Assembly: GCF_021917145.1 (NCBI RefSeq) | Contig: NC_061082.1 | Span: forward strand, 17,837,462-17,901,461 | DNA from: Hypomesus transpacificus | Taxonomy: Eukaryota > Chordata > Actinopteri > Osmeriformes > Osmeridae | Direction of reading: 5' to 3' | Length of the DNA: 64,000 bases | Part shown: positions 41,955-51,898 of the stretch, piece by piece | Numbering within the stretch: the first letter of the stretch is position 1 | Layout: each line of letters starts with the position of its first letter | Program-made: the position numbers and the translations under genes | The notes under the pieces: model-generated | Told to the model about the DNA's origin: nothing | The model's input: only the letters and a program-made list of their open reading frames with translations | The model's database searches: none

Positions 41955-42896
41955 ATGACCTTTAGCGACAATGCATCAACAGTGACATTATTTACTCTTT
42001 CTGGGTTTGATGAGATGATGGAACACAGAGCCACGTTCTTCTCTCTTACTTTACTGTGTTACTGTGTGATTATTCTAGTAAATGTTGCCCTCATTTTGAC
42101 TATAGTCCTGGATGAAAACCTCCATGAGCCCATGTACATCTTCCTGTGTAACTTGTGCATCAGTGGACTTTTTGGCACAACAGGATTCTACCCCAAGTTC
42201 CTCCTAGATCTACTGTCTGATCTGCAGGTTATCTCTTATGCAGGATGTCTCATTCAGTCTTTTGTAATTTATTCTTCTACTTGTGGAGACTTTGTAATTC
42301 TAGCAGTGATGGCATATGACAGGTATGTGGCAATCTGTAGACCACTGGAGTATCACTCTGTTATGACCAGGCAGAGGGTCGCTTGGTTAGTTTCTTATCC
42401 TTGGCTCTCTACATTCTGTTTAATAACTGTTATCATTATTTTAACAAGTAAACTGAAGTCATGTGGATCACATATAGAGAAGCTCTACTGTGCAAACTGG
42501 TCTATTGTTAAACTGTCTTGCACTTCAACCACAGCAAACAACATATCTGGTTATATTGGCATGCTGTTCTATACTGGGCATATACTATTCATTGTGTGTT
42601 CCTATGTATATCTTATCAGGTCATGTTTGAAGTCCATTGAGGACAAGGGAAAGTTTATGCAGACCTGCATGCCACATTTGTTGTCATTAATTAATGTAGC
42701 AGGTGCTCTGTTGTTTGATGTTTTCTACAGTAGATATGGTTCAACGGATGTGTCACAAAACGTTCAGAATTTTATGGCTGTACAATTTTTAGTTATTCCT
42801 CCAATTTTAAACCCGCTTATTTATGGTCTTAAACTGAAGCAGATTAGAATTCAAATTTTCTGCACAAGTAAAAGAAAGAAGAAGTCTTTAAAGTAA
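41955..42896 (+). CDS. Fish odorant receptor, possible N-terminal extension
   Basis: 313 residues from the usual ATG (MTFSDNASTVTLF), two bases after the acceptor TTCTTCACAG at 41952. If exon 1 (41764-41782) is translated, the frame is continuous and adds MCVPAPD in front, giving 320 residues. Marks: NAS at 6-8, LHEPMYIFL, MAYDRYVAIC (119-128), KLKSCGSHIEKLYCANW in loop 2 (a serine replaces leucine before the cysteine), FMQTCMPHL and PPILNPLIYGLK. The tail ends CTSKRKKKSLK. The intron is 170 bp. The receptor call is secure; the extension rests on predicted splicing. Confidence 0.94.
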   Translation: MTFSDNASTVTLFTLSGFDEMMEHRATFFSLTLLCYCVIILVNVALILTIVLDENLHEPMYIFLCNLCISGLFGTTGFYPKFLLDLLSDLQVISYAGCLIQSFVIYSSTCGDFVILAVMAYDRYVAICRPLEYHSVMTRQRVAWLVSYPWLSTFCLITVIIILTSKLKSCGSHIEKLYCANWSIVKLSCTSTTANNISGYIGMLFYTGHILFIVCSYVYLIRSCLKSIEDKGKFMQTCMPHLLSLINVAGALLFDVFYSRYGSTDVSQNVQNFMAVQFLVIPPILNPLIYGLKLKQIRIQIFCTSKRKKKSLK

Positions 42897-43488
42897 AGAC
42901 ACCAATTATAGGTTTTGGGGAGAATAGACATTTAAATACCACTCTACAATTTTTACAATTTTACATCTAACAACCTTGTTAGAAAATCTGTACCTCTTAA
43001 GGTTTGCAGTTCTGACAAATGATCAAATCGTATTCAGCCTTACTGTACTAAATGGCAGCATTCAACAAATCCCTCCTTCACACTTTTCAAAACTAAACAA
43101 ATATCAAAGGACTTAATTTCCCTGCTCATCTAGCCTACATGGTGCAAGGTTATTATGCTAGTACATAACAATTTCATCCCATGTTGAATGTATCATTCCT
43201 CTGAGTAAATCTCATCTAAATGCAAACATTCAACAGCAGGTCAAGTCTGCGTTAATTGGGTACATGGATTTGTTACATTTTGTGCAACCTTACTGCACCA
43301 TTTATTATATATGTAGTTATATTGTATTCTTACAGTTATTTTTAGGGAGGTGATTGTTACTATTTGTAATCATTTAAAACTGTTTTACTGACACCACCAT
43401 TATCTTTTGAATGTGAGAGTACTGCTAGATTGTTAATGATGTTACTTAGAATCGTTAATTAATTATTGGATTTTTTTTCCTCACAGAT
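42897..43488 (+). other. Gene-to-pseudogene interval
   Basis: Full-length version of the interval that is deleted after the genes at 24997 and 28349: 3' flank (TATAGGTTTTGGGGAGAATA), second-type promoter relic (CACACTTTTCAAAACTAAAC, CTACATGGTGCAAGG) and an acceptor TTTTTTCCTCACAG before the dead gene. I see no exon-1 donor. Confidence 0.5.
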
Positions 43489-44379
43489 ATGACCATTAGC
43501 GACAATGCATCAACAGTGACATGGTTTACTCTTTTTGGGTTTGATGAGAAGATGGAACACAGAGCCATATTCTTCTCTCTAACTTTACTGTGTTACTGTG
43601 TGATTATACTAGTAAATGTTGCTCTCATTTTGACTATAGTCCTGGATGAAAACCTCCATGAGCCCATATACATCTTCCTGTGTAACTTGTGCATCAGTTG
43701 GAACTGCAGGATTCTACCCCAAGTTCCTACTAGATACTGTCTCATCGTCAGGTCATTTCTTGTGCAGGATGTTTCATTCAAGCTTTTATAATATATTCTT
43801 TAGCATGTGGAGACTTTTGTATTCTAGCAGTGATGGCTTATGACAGGTATGTGGCAATCTGCAGACCACTGGAGTATCACTCTATTATGACTAAACAGAG
43901 GGCCTTTAGGGTCAGATAGCCTTTTATCCATGGTTTATCAATTTCTCTTTCTTCACTGTTTCTTTTAGAATGACCAGTACCCTGAAGCTATGTGGTGCAT
44001 ATATAGAAAGACTCTACTGTTCAAACTGGTCTATAGTTTAGCTTTCTTGCACTTCAACCCTCCCAAATGATATAATAGGATACATTATGATACTTTTTTA
44101 TTTTGGACATTTTATTTTCATTCTGTGTTCATATACCCATCTGGTCAGATCATGTCTGGAGTCCATAGAGGACAGCGGAAAGTTCATGCAGACCTGCATA
44201 CCAGATTTACTCTCATTATTCAATGTTTCACTTGCTTTGCATTAATTGTTTTGAACAATCAATATGGTTTCAAAGCCTTCAAAACTTCATGGCGATAGAA
44301 TTCCTTGTTGTCTCTATGATTATAAACCCTGTCATTTATGGTCTTAAACTAACTCAGCCTCAAAACAGAATTTTGTGAT
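43489..44379 (+). pseudogene. Odorant receptor pseudogene, full length
   Basis: The most complete member of the dead lineage. It begins with a normal ATG (MTISDNASTV) behind a splice acceptor and reads TM1-TM2, then shifts frame at CATCAGTTGGAACTGC. Further lesions: AGATACTGTCTCATCGTCAG replacing the usual TM3 entry, TAG in GTCAGATAGCC and TCTATAGTTTAGC, a stop in TM6 (TTTGCATTAATTG) and a lost TM6-TM7 loop. TM7 ends near 44380. The lesions shared with 8769, 25972 and 29278 show one dead ancestor. Confidence 0.93.
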
Positions 44380-44467
44380 GATTTATAAACTGTGAAAAAA
44401 AGCTGATTCCAAAATAAGTAATTGATCATATCTAGGTGGTTTAAAAGTTTCAAATAATCTATAAAAT

Positions 44468-44692
44468 TTACATTTTCATTTTACATTTAGCAGACGCTCT
44501 TATCCAGAGCGACTTACAGTAAGTACAGGGACATTCCCCCCAAGGCAAGTAGGGTGAAGTGCCTTGCCCAGAGACACAACGTCATTATCTTCATTTTATT
44601 TTTTGGGCACGGCGGGGAATCGATCCAGCAACCTTCTGATTACTAGGCCGACTCCCTCACCGCTCAGCCATCTGACTCCTCCTAAAATACAT
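44468..44692 (-). repeat. tRNA-derived SINE with L2-like tail
   Basis: On the minus strand it reads TGGCTGAGCGGTGAGGGAGT (A box), then GCTGGATCGATTCCCCGCC (B box), a body ending GTCGCTCTGGATAAGAGCGT and the tail CTGCTAAATGTAAAATG. Duplication TAAAAT at 44462-44467 and 44693-44698. It inserted in the 3' flank of the pseudogene. Confidence 0.87.
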
Positions 44693-45284
44693 TGTAACTT
44701 GTATCTTCCTGCTTCAGTCTCTCTGTGGAATATTCTACATAGTTACTTTATAATGGCATTCATCAGAACCTCGTTTAATCCAAACAAGTGTCAAAGGATC
44801 TGAATTTTCTGTTCATCCGCATGGCATGAGGTTATTTTTCCAGTTCAGAATGTTTCATCTTGTGTTGAGTTAATCATTCCTCTAAGAAGGATTCATTTAA
44901 AGGCATTCAAAAACCTTTAGTCCGTGTTCCCTGCAAATAAACCTGGTCATGTTGTATGTTGTGCAACTTTACTGCACCATTTAGCATAAGCAGCTATACT
45001 GTGTTCTTACAATAACTTTTAGGGAGGTGATTGTTCGTATTTTCTATACTTGTATTTGTTTTACAGACACCTCCATGACCTTTAGAGTGAGTGATGTTAG
45101 ATTGTGATGTTTTTAATGATGTTACTTACAGTCCTGAAGTGTGTTCCTTGAATAAAAAGTTGAGGACAATGTCGTATGGAGAGAGGACTTTGTTGATGTA
45201 GTTGCCAGCGATGTGAATGATGTTACGATGTTACGATGAAGTCTCAGACTTTCTCTCTTTTTGTATGTTTTCTTATAACAGACT
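44693..45284 (+). other. Second-type promoter relic and linker
   Basis: TTGTAACTTGTATCTTCCTG, CGTTTAATCCAAACAAGTGT, CATCCGCATGGCATGAGG, CCAGTTCAGAATG and TTGAATAAAAAGTTGAGGAC, in the order seen at 27060 and 10041. A small duplication GATGTTACGATGTTACGATG lies at 45220-45238. Confidence 0.5.
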
Positions 45285-45605
45285 GATAACAGTGTGAAAA
45301 TGGTGTTTGGTGAAGAAACAGGGGCCTGTTATAATGGTGCCTCGTGGACCTACATATCCAAGCTATGATAAAAAATACTGGCCTTATGCTTATCAGAATG
45401 CCAGGTGTTCCGTCAAATGATTCTACCTTGTCAGATTTTCCTACCGAAGCACCAAACTAACCGTAACCCTGACCTTGGTGTGGGCATGTGCTATAAGCCC
45501 TGGTAGGAAAATCTGACAGGTGGGTTCAAATGTCAGGACACCTGCACCCTGCTACAGACTCACACACTCTACCTTCTGCAAGCCTCCATGCTGACAGCTC
45601 TGAGC
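45285..45605 (+). repeat. Array spacer block, copy 5, best hairpin
   Basis: This copy shows the hairpin most clearly. The left arm ACCTTGTCAGATTTTCCTACC (45426-45445) pairs with GGTAGGAAAATCTGACAGGT (45502-45521) with a single extra base. CACCAA/TTGGTG can pair inside the 56-base loop. Confidence 0.8.
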
Positions 45606-45820
45606 GGCTTTTACGATGAGTTCGCAAAAAAAGATTTTAACAGGTGTAACAGATTTACAAAACAAGTCAAATTTCACATTCCCCTGCTATGAATACTGAA
45701 ACTTGAAGTAAATAGTCAAAGACATACTATATATGTATACACATGTATACACCAAACTAAAATAAAATGAAATGCAGCATGAAAATTATGCATTAGGTAT
45801 ACATTTCTTCGACCTTCTTA

Positions 45821-46028
45821 GATAGTTCTAAAGGTTTACAGTATGACCACATCTAGCAACACCCCTCCTCCCTTCAATCCTTTCTAATCCAAACAGTGTC
45901 AAGGGCCTGAATTCCCTGTCCATGCACATGGTATGAGGTAATCTTAATAGAGGGCTTAAAATACTGCTACATGTAGGGTGCATGGGTGAGTCTTAAAATA
46001 TCTCATCGATGGTGTATCCCAACACAAG
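45821..46028 (+). promoter_or_regulatory. Receptor promoter and noncoding exon 1
   Basis: TATA-like GGGCTTAAAATACTGC (about 45953), TTTCTAATCCAAACAGTG upstream, exon 1 ending CCCAACACAAG|GTAATA, donor GT at 46029. Mini-ORF ATG at 46009 (MVYPNTRYDI, then TAG). A second ATG at 45981 (ATGGGTGAGTCTTAA) may also be transcribed. Confidence 0.77.
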
Positions 46029-46242
46029 GTAATATACATGTATGTGCTGAATTTATTTCTCATGGACCATTGAGTCATTGGACTGTTAAACTGTATTTTT
46101 CTCTACTTATATGTTGCATATTGTGTAACCTTCTTACTTACTTATACTAGCAGGTATACTATGATCAGTCTATCTGTAAGGTGCATAGTGATGGAATTAG
46201 AAAATAAAATGCTTTTGTATCCCTTTTATTTTCTTCACAGAT

Positions 46243-47193
46243 ATGACATTTAGTGACAATGCATCAACAGTGACATGGTTTACTCTTTCTGGGTTTGATG
46301 AGATGATGGAACACAGAGCCACGTTCTTTTCTCTTAGTTTACTGTGTTACTGTGCGATTATACTAGTAAATGTTGCTCTCATTTTGACGATAGTCCTGGA
46401 TGAAAACCTCCATGAGCCCATGTACATCTTCCTGTGTAACTTGTGCATCAGTGGACTTTTAGGGACAACAGGATTCTATCCCAAGTTCCTTCTAGATCTA
46501 CTTTCTCATCTGCAAGTCATCTCTTATGCAAGATGTCTCATTCAGTCTTTTGTCATATATTCTTCTTCCTGTGGAGACTTTGTAATTCTAGCAGTGATGG
46601 CATATGACAGGTATGTGGCAATCTGTAGACCACTGGAGTATCACTCTGTTATGACCAGGCAGAGGGTCGCTTGGTTAGTTTCTTATCCTTGGCTCTCTAC
46701 AATCTGTTTAATGACTGTTTCCACTATTTTGACAAGTAAACTGAGGTTGTGTGGATCACATTTAGAGAAGCTCTACTGTGCAAACTGGCCCATTGTTAAA
46801 CTCTCTTGCACTTCAATGACAGTAAATAATATAATGGGGTATATTACTATACTTTTCTATGTTGGTCATATAACATTCATTGTGTGTTCCTATGTATTTC
46901 TTATCAAGTCTTGTTTGAAGTCCATTGAAAACAGGGGAAAGTTTATGCAGACCTGCATGCCGCATTTGTTGTCATTAATTAATGTAGCAGTTGCTCTGTT
47001 GTTTGAAGTTTTCTACAGTAGATATGGTTCAACAGATGTTTCACAAAACTTTCAGAATTTCATGGCAGTACAATTTTTAGTTATTCCTCCAATTTTAAAC
47101 CCGCTTATTTATGGTCTGAAACTGAAACAGATTAGAAACCGAATTTTTAGTTTATATGTGAGAAGTACTAGAAGGAAAAAGTCTTTAATGTAA
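46243..47193 (+). CDS. Fish odorant receptor, intact
   Basis: 316 residues, MTFSDNASTVTWF, two bases after the acceptor TTTTCTTCACAG at 46240. TM3 starts ARCLIQSFVIYSSSCGDFVI (arginine replaces the common glycine just before the conserved cysteine). TM4 is like the 24997/41955 group (VAWLVSYPWLSTICLMTVST), but the C-terminal tail (YVRSTRRKKSLM) is that of 39461, another mosaic. MAYDRYVAIC, FMQTCMPHL and PPILNPLIYGLK are unchanged. Loop 2 has LCGSHLEKLYCANWPIVKLSC. Confidence 0.95.
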   Translation: MTFSDNASTVTWFTLSGFDEMMEHRATFFSLSLLCYCAIILVNVALILTIVLDENLHEPMYIFLCNLCISGLLGTTGFYPKFLLDLLSHLQVISYARCLIQSFVIYSSSCGDFVILAVMAYDRYVAICRPLEYHSVMTRQRVAWLVSYPWLSTICLMTVSTILTSKLRLCGSHLEKLYCANWPIVKLSCTSMTVNNIMGYITILFYVGHITFIVCSYVFLIKSCLKSIENRGKFMQTCMPHLLSLINVAVALLFEVFYSRYGSTDVSQNFQNFMAVQFLVIPPILNPLIYGLKLKQIRNRIFSLYVRSTRRKKSLM

Positions 47194-47541
47194 AGAGAAC
47201 CATAGTAGGTTGGGGTTAGAATATTAATTGTAGTTCCACATTAAAAAGTTGCGGTGTAACTACCCTGGTAGAAAAGCAGTACCTGTTTAATACTCTCAGT
47301 TCTGACCGATTATTTAATTTACTTCATGTTGTGCACCCTTAAAATACTATTTGGTATAAGCAGCTGCACTGCATCATTTAAATTACAATCAAGGCCTCGC
47401 AAGAGTGTGAGTACTGTTAGACCAGGATGTGTTTGAATGATGTCACTTACAGTCCTGCAGTGTTTCTTGAATAAAGAGTTGAGGACAATTTTGTATGGAG
47501 GACGTTATTGATACAGTTGCCTACGATGTCAATGACGTCTT

Positions 47542-47581
47542 AGACTTTCTCTTTCTTTCTCTCTTTCTCGTTTTCTCTCTT

Positions 47582-47653
<72 letters not shown>

Positions 47654-47671
47654 TCCCTCTCTTTCTCTCTA
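47542..47671. repeat. CT-rich microsatellite
   Basis: About 130 bp of CT with CTTT interruptions, at the same unit position as the tracts at 16084 and 40767 (after CAATGACGTCTTAGAC). Frames through it are artefacts of the repeat. Confidence 0.96.
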
Positions 47672-47689
47672 TTGTTTACACATGAAATA

Positions 47690-48010
47690 CTTATAACAGT
47701 GGGAAAACAGTATTTGGTGAAAAAACGATGCCCTGTTTTAACGGTGTCTAGTGGTCCTAAGGTCATATAAATGACTGACTTTTGCTTATCAGAAGGTTGG
47801 ATGTTCTGTCAATTCATCCTGCCTTGTCAGAATTTCCTACCGAAGCACCAAACTGACTGTCACCCTGACCTTGGTGTGGGCATGTGCCATAAGGCTTGGT
47901 AGGACAATCTGACAGGTGGGTTCAAATGTCAGGACACCTGCACCCTGCTACAGACTCACACACTCTACCTTCTGCAAGCCTCCATGCTGACACCTACCTG
48001 AACTGCTCTG
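47690..48010 (+). repeat. Array spacer block, copy 6
   Basis: CAGTGGGAAAACAGTATTTGG through CTTCTGCAAGCCTCCATGCT; the hairpin arms TTGTCAGAATTTCCTACC and GGTAGGACAATCTGACAGG have two mismatches. CATAAGGCTTGG replaces the common CATAAGCCCTGG. Confidence 0.8.
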
Positions 48011-48714
48011 TCTATGAGTTCACTCATCAGATTTAACATACAAAAAAAGTTAAATTCCACAGTCCCCTCTATGATAATTGAAATGTGAAGCGATTAGTCG
48101 AAAACATAAAAGTATAAAATAAGTATGAAACCGTATGAAGAGAGAATGGAATTGAACATGAAATTGTTAAAGAAAACACAAGAAGTAATGTGTTGATGTA
48201 ATGTGTATAGATCGTAATCATGATAGTGACAGTAGTAGTGTAAAACAATCCCTATGGAGAATAGAGAGATGGTTATTGTTGTGATGATTTCAATCGGTGG
48301 CCATGGAAATGCAGTCATTGAAAAGGGTCGACTCTGAGTTTATGGATGCGAGTTTTGATCATTAAACCATGCAAGGCTTGCATTTGGTGGTCGAAGGAAT
48401 GACATGGCTTGGTTACAGGGTGATTGAAATACCCTGAAATGAAATATAACAAGAAAAGTGGCAATATATATGAATAGTAACCTCTTGAATTCAAGAGAGG
48501 AGTCTTAATACACACAAAAATCATCCTTTCTGTTATTCAGAAACATTTGGGACTGGCCATGACCTCTGCTCATAAGGGGGGTCTGTGTAAGGTGAACAGC
48601 ACCACCTGCTGTTTTCATATACCTGACTATTCCCAATCTCTAGAAGAACAACTTGATAACATACAGGAGCTTACATATTACACACAGGCCTTTACATTTC
48701 TTTGAACTTCTCAT
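48011..48714 (+). repeat. Array linker
   Basis: Matches 13746-14400 and 16380-16720: GGTTATTGTTGTGATGATTT, GGCCATGGAAATGCAG, AGGAGTCTTAATACACACAA and GTAAGGTGAACAGCACCACC. Non-coding. Confidence 0.65.
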
Positions 48715-48921
48715 TAGAGTTCTAAAGGTTTACAGTATGACACATTTAGCAACACCCCTCCTCCCTTCAATCCTTTCTAATCCAGACAGTGTCAAAGGCC
48801 TGAATTCCCTGTCCTTCCACATGGTATGAGGTAATCGTAAAAGAGGGCATAAAATACTGCTACATGTAGGGTGCATGGGTGATGCTTAAAATATCTCATC
48901 GATGGTATATCCCAACACAAG
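48715..48921 (+). promoter_or_regulatory. Receptor promoter and noncoding exon 1
   Basis: TATA box GGGCATAAAATACTGC (about 48846), TTTCTAATCCAGACAGTG upstream, exon 1 ending CCCAACACAAG|GTAATG, donor GT at 48922. Mini-ORF ATG at 48902 (MVYPNTRYDLH after splicing, then TGA). Intron 1 contains ACATGTATGTGCTG, the undisturbed counterpart of the Tc1 target in the first gene. Confidence 0.78.
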
Positions 48922-49135
48922 GTAATGTACATGTATGTGCTGAATTGATTTCTCATGTACCATTGTAGTCATTGCACTGTTAAACTGTATTTTTCTCTAC
49001 TAATATTTAAATATTGTGTAACCTTCTTACTTACTTCTACTAGCAGGTATACTTTTATCAGTCTATCTGTAAGGAGCAAATTGATTGAATTAGAAAATAA
49101 AATGCTTTTGTAACCCTTTTATTTTCTTCACAGAT

Positions 49136-50089
49136 ATGACCTTCATTGACAATGCATCAACAGTGATATGGTTTACTCTTTCTGGGTTTGATGAGATGAT
49201 GGAACACAGAGCCACGTTCTTTTCTCTTAGTTTACTGTGTTACTGTGTGATTATTCTAGTAAATGTTGCTCTCATTTTGACGATAGTCCTGGATGAAAAC
49301 CTCCATGAGCCCATGTACATCTTCCTGTGTAACTTGTGCATCAGTGGACTTTTAGGGACAACAGGATTCTACCCCAAGTTCCTTCTGGATCTACTGTCTG
49401 ATCTGCAAGTTATCTCTTATGCAGGATGTTTGATGCAAACTTTTGTCATTTATTCTTCTTCCTGTGCAGATGTTGTTATTCTAACAGTGATGTCTTATGA
49501 CAGGTATGTGGCAATCTGTAGACCACTGAAGTATCACTCTGTTATGACTAGACAGAGGGTCACTGTGTTAGTCTATTTTCCCTGGCTCTCTACATTCTGT
49601 TTAATGACTGTTCCTCCTATATTAGTAACAAGTAAACTGAGGTTATGTGGATCACTCATAGAGAGGCTTTACTGTGCAAACTGGTCTATTGTTAAACTTT
49701 CCTGCTCTTCAATTACAGCAAACAATATAATAGGGTATATTGCTATTCTGTTCTATGTTGCACATATAACATTAATTGTTTGTTCATATGTATATCTTGT
49801 CAGGTCATGTTTAACGTCTATTGAGGACAAGGGAAAGTTTATGCAGACCTGCATGCCACATTTACTGTCCTTGATGAATGTAGCTGTTGCTATGTTGTTT
49901 GATGTTTTGTACAGTAGATATGGTTCTGCAGACACATCACAAAACTTTAGGAACTTTATGGCAGTACAGTTTTTAGTTATTCCTCCAATTCTAAACCCGC
50001 TTATTTATGGTCTGAAACTGAAGCAGATTAGAAGCCGAATTTTGAGTTTCTGTATGAGTAGTACAAGAAAGAAAAAGTCTTTAATGTAA
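49136..50089 (+). CDS. Fish odorant receptor, intact
   Basis: 317 residues, MTFIDNASTVIWF, starting two bases after the acceptor TTTTCTTCACAG at 49133. It has one extra residue at the TM4-loop 2 border (VPPILVTSKLRL instead of ILTSKLRL). The TM3 end reads LTVMSYDRYVAIC, where serine replaces the alanine of MAYDRY, and CRPLKYHSVM has lysine for glutamate; both are changes near the G-protein contact. FMQTCMPHL and PPILNPLIYGLK are intact. TM5 (ANNIIGYIAILFYVAH) is of the 39461/14780 type. The tail ends STRKKKSLM. It is the last intact receptor of the array. Confidence 0.95.
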   Translation: MTFIDNASTVIWFTLSGFDEMMEHRATFFSLSLLCYCVIILVNVALILTIVLDENLHEPMYIFLCNLCISGLLGTTGFYPKFLLDLLSDLQVISYAGCLMQTFVIYSSSCADVVILTVMSYDRYVAICRPLKYHSVMTRQRVTVLVYFPWLSTFCLMTVPPILVTSKLRLCGSLIERLYCANWSIVKLSCSSITANNIIGYIAILFYVAHITLIVCSYVYLVRSCLTSIEDKGKFMQTCMPHLLSLMNVAVAMLFDVLYSRYGSADTSQNFRNFMAVQFLVIPPILNPLIYGLKLKQIRSRILSFCMSSTRKKKSLM

Positions 50090-50601
50090 AGAGAACTATA
50101 TTAGGTTTTGGGGAGAATAGTAATTTAAGTACCACTGTACAAAGTTGATAATAACCTGGTAGAGAAGCAATACCCGACCAATGATTAAATCTTATTCAGC
50201 CTTACTGTACTCTATGGCAGCAGTCGATATATCCCTCCTTCACACTTTTCAAATCTAAACAAGTATCAAAGGACCTAATTTCCCTGCTCATCTAGCCAAC
50301 ATGGCGCAAAGTAGTATGCTAGTTCATAACAATTTCATCTCATGTTGAATTTATAGTCAAGCTCATCTGAATGCAAACATTCAACAGCAGGTCAAGTCTG
50401 TATTAACTGGGTAAATGTATATGTTACATGTGTAACCTTACAGAACCATTTAGCATAAGCAGCTATACTGTGTTCTTACAGTCTTGTTTTGGGTACTGAA
50501 TGTTGGTATTTTCTATAATTGTATTTGTTTTACAGACACCACCAAGACCCTTTGAGTGTGTTAGTACTGTTAAATGCTGATGTTTTTTTTAATGATGTTA
50601 C
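50090..50601 (+). other. 3' flank and second-type promoter relic
   Basis: TTAGGTTTTGGGGAGAATAG, CACACTTTTCAAATCTAAAC, AACATGGCGCAAAGTAG and CAGCTATACTGTGTTCTTAC, as at 42897-43340. No gene follows; an LTR-like insertion does. Confidence 0.5.
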
Positions 50602-51030
50602 GGTCATGACTGTCTTTCTGTCCCCCTCTCCTTGTGGTTGTGTCTGTGTTTGTCTGTCAGATTCCACGTGAGGGTTACAGCTTGTTTCGTCTTAGGTCAT
50701 TAATGCCACCTGTCTTGTCTTACCCCGCTGAACACCCTGTCTATTTAATGTCCTTTCTGTGTGCAGGTCTCTGTCAGATCGTCTCGTGTTGCCTCCTGTC
50801 TTGTGTCTCGTGTTAGAAATGACGTCTGGCCCCCGCGCTTCGGACTACGGTCTACGTGCCCGCTCTTCCAGTTTTGTTTTAATTACTTTTTTTCCAGTCT
50901 GTTACGGGCGCTTTGATTTTCCCGGCTTAGGAGCCGAGGTGTTTTTAGTTTTGGTTTTGCCCTGATAGTTTTTCAAATAAAACCCTATTTTCCCTTCATC
51001 TGCCTCTGACTCCGTGGACGCAACCAGACA
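50602..51030 (+). mobile_element. LTR-like insertion
   Basis: 429 bp between two GTTAC copies (50597-50601, 51031-51035); the uninterrupted site TGATGTTACTTAGAATC exists at 43438. An AATAAA at about 50977 fits an LTR, but the ends (GGTCATGAC...CCAGACA) are not TG...CA, so the class is uncertain. The short frames inside look like chance. Confidence 0.5.
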
Positions 51031-51239
51031 GTTACTTAGAATCCGTCATTGTATCTCTTGAATAAAGAGATGAGGATGACATATTATAGAGAGAGAACTT
51101 CATTGATGCAGTGTCAAAGAAGTTACAAGTCTCAAACTTTCTATCTCTTTCTTTCTTTAAGTGTTCTTATAACAGACTTATAACTGTGTGAAAACGATGT
51201 TAGATGAACATTTAGGCTAGTCTTTTTTGTTGTTGTAAT

Positions 51240-51510
51240 TTTTACATTTGTGAAGAAACAGGGCCCTGTATAAACGGTGCCTCATGGATCTACGGATCCA
51301 AACTGTAATAGAAAATACTGGCCTTGTGCTTATCAGAAGGCCAGCGGATCTGACAATATACCCCAACCTTGTCAACATTTCCTACCGTAACACTAAACTA
51401 ACCGTAACCCTGACCTTGGTGTGGGCATGTGCCATAAGCCCTGGTAGGACAATCTGACAGATGGGTTCAAATGTCAGGACACCTGCACCCTGCTACAGAC
51501 TCACAGTTTG
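51240..51510 (+). repeat. Array spacer block, copy 7
   Basis: GAAACAGGGCCCTGTATAAA, TGACCTTGGTGTGGGCATGT, CTGGTAGGACAATCTGACAG, then cut after CTACAGACTCACAG and joined to a linker piece (GGATCATTAAACCATGCAAG). Confidence 0.75.
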
Positions 51511-51519
51511 GATCATTAA

Positions 51520-51898
51520 ACCATGCAAGGCTCGCACTTGGTGGTCGAAGGAATGACATGGCTTGGTTACAGGGTGGTTTAAACACCCTGAAATGAACAA
51601 GAACAAGAAAAGTGGCTATATATATGTGTATATTTATTTATATATATAGATATATATATCTATATATATATAGATATATAGATAGATAGAGTACACCAGG
51701 TACCTCTTGACTCCACGGGAGGAGTCTTAATACACACAAAACCAGAAACATCTGGGATTGGCCATAATCTATGCTCATGAGGGGGGTCTGTGTAAGGTGA
51801 ACAGCACCACCTAGTATTTTCATATACCTGACTACTCCCAATCTCTAGAAGAACAACTACCAGTGTCCCTACCAAAGCTGAGACCAAACCTACGCCCT
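51520..51898 (+). repeat. Array linker with TA/GATA microsatellite
   Basis: Linker sequence with a (TA)n and TAGA-rich run at 51616-51690, then GGAGTCTTAATACACACAAA and GTAAGGTGAACAGCACCACC. It joins directly to the receptor remnant at about 51899 without promoter or exon 1. Confidence 0.65.
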
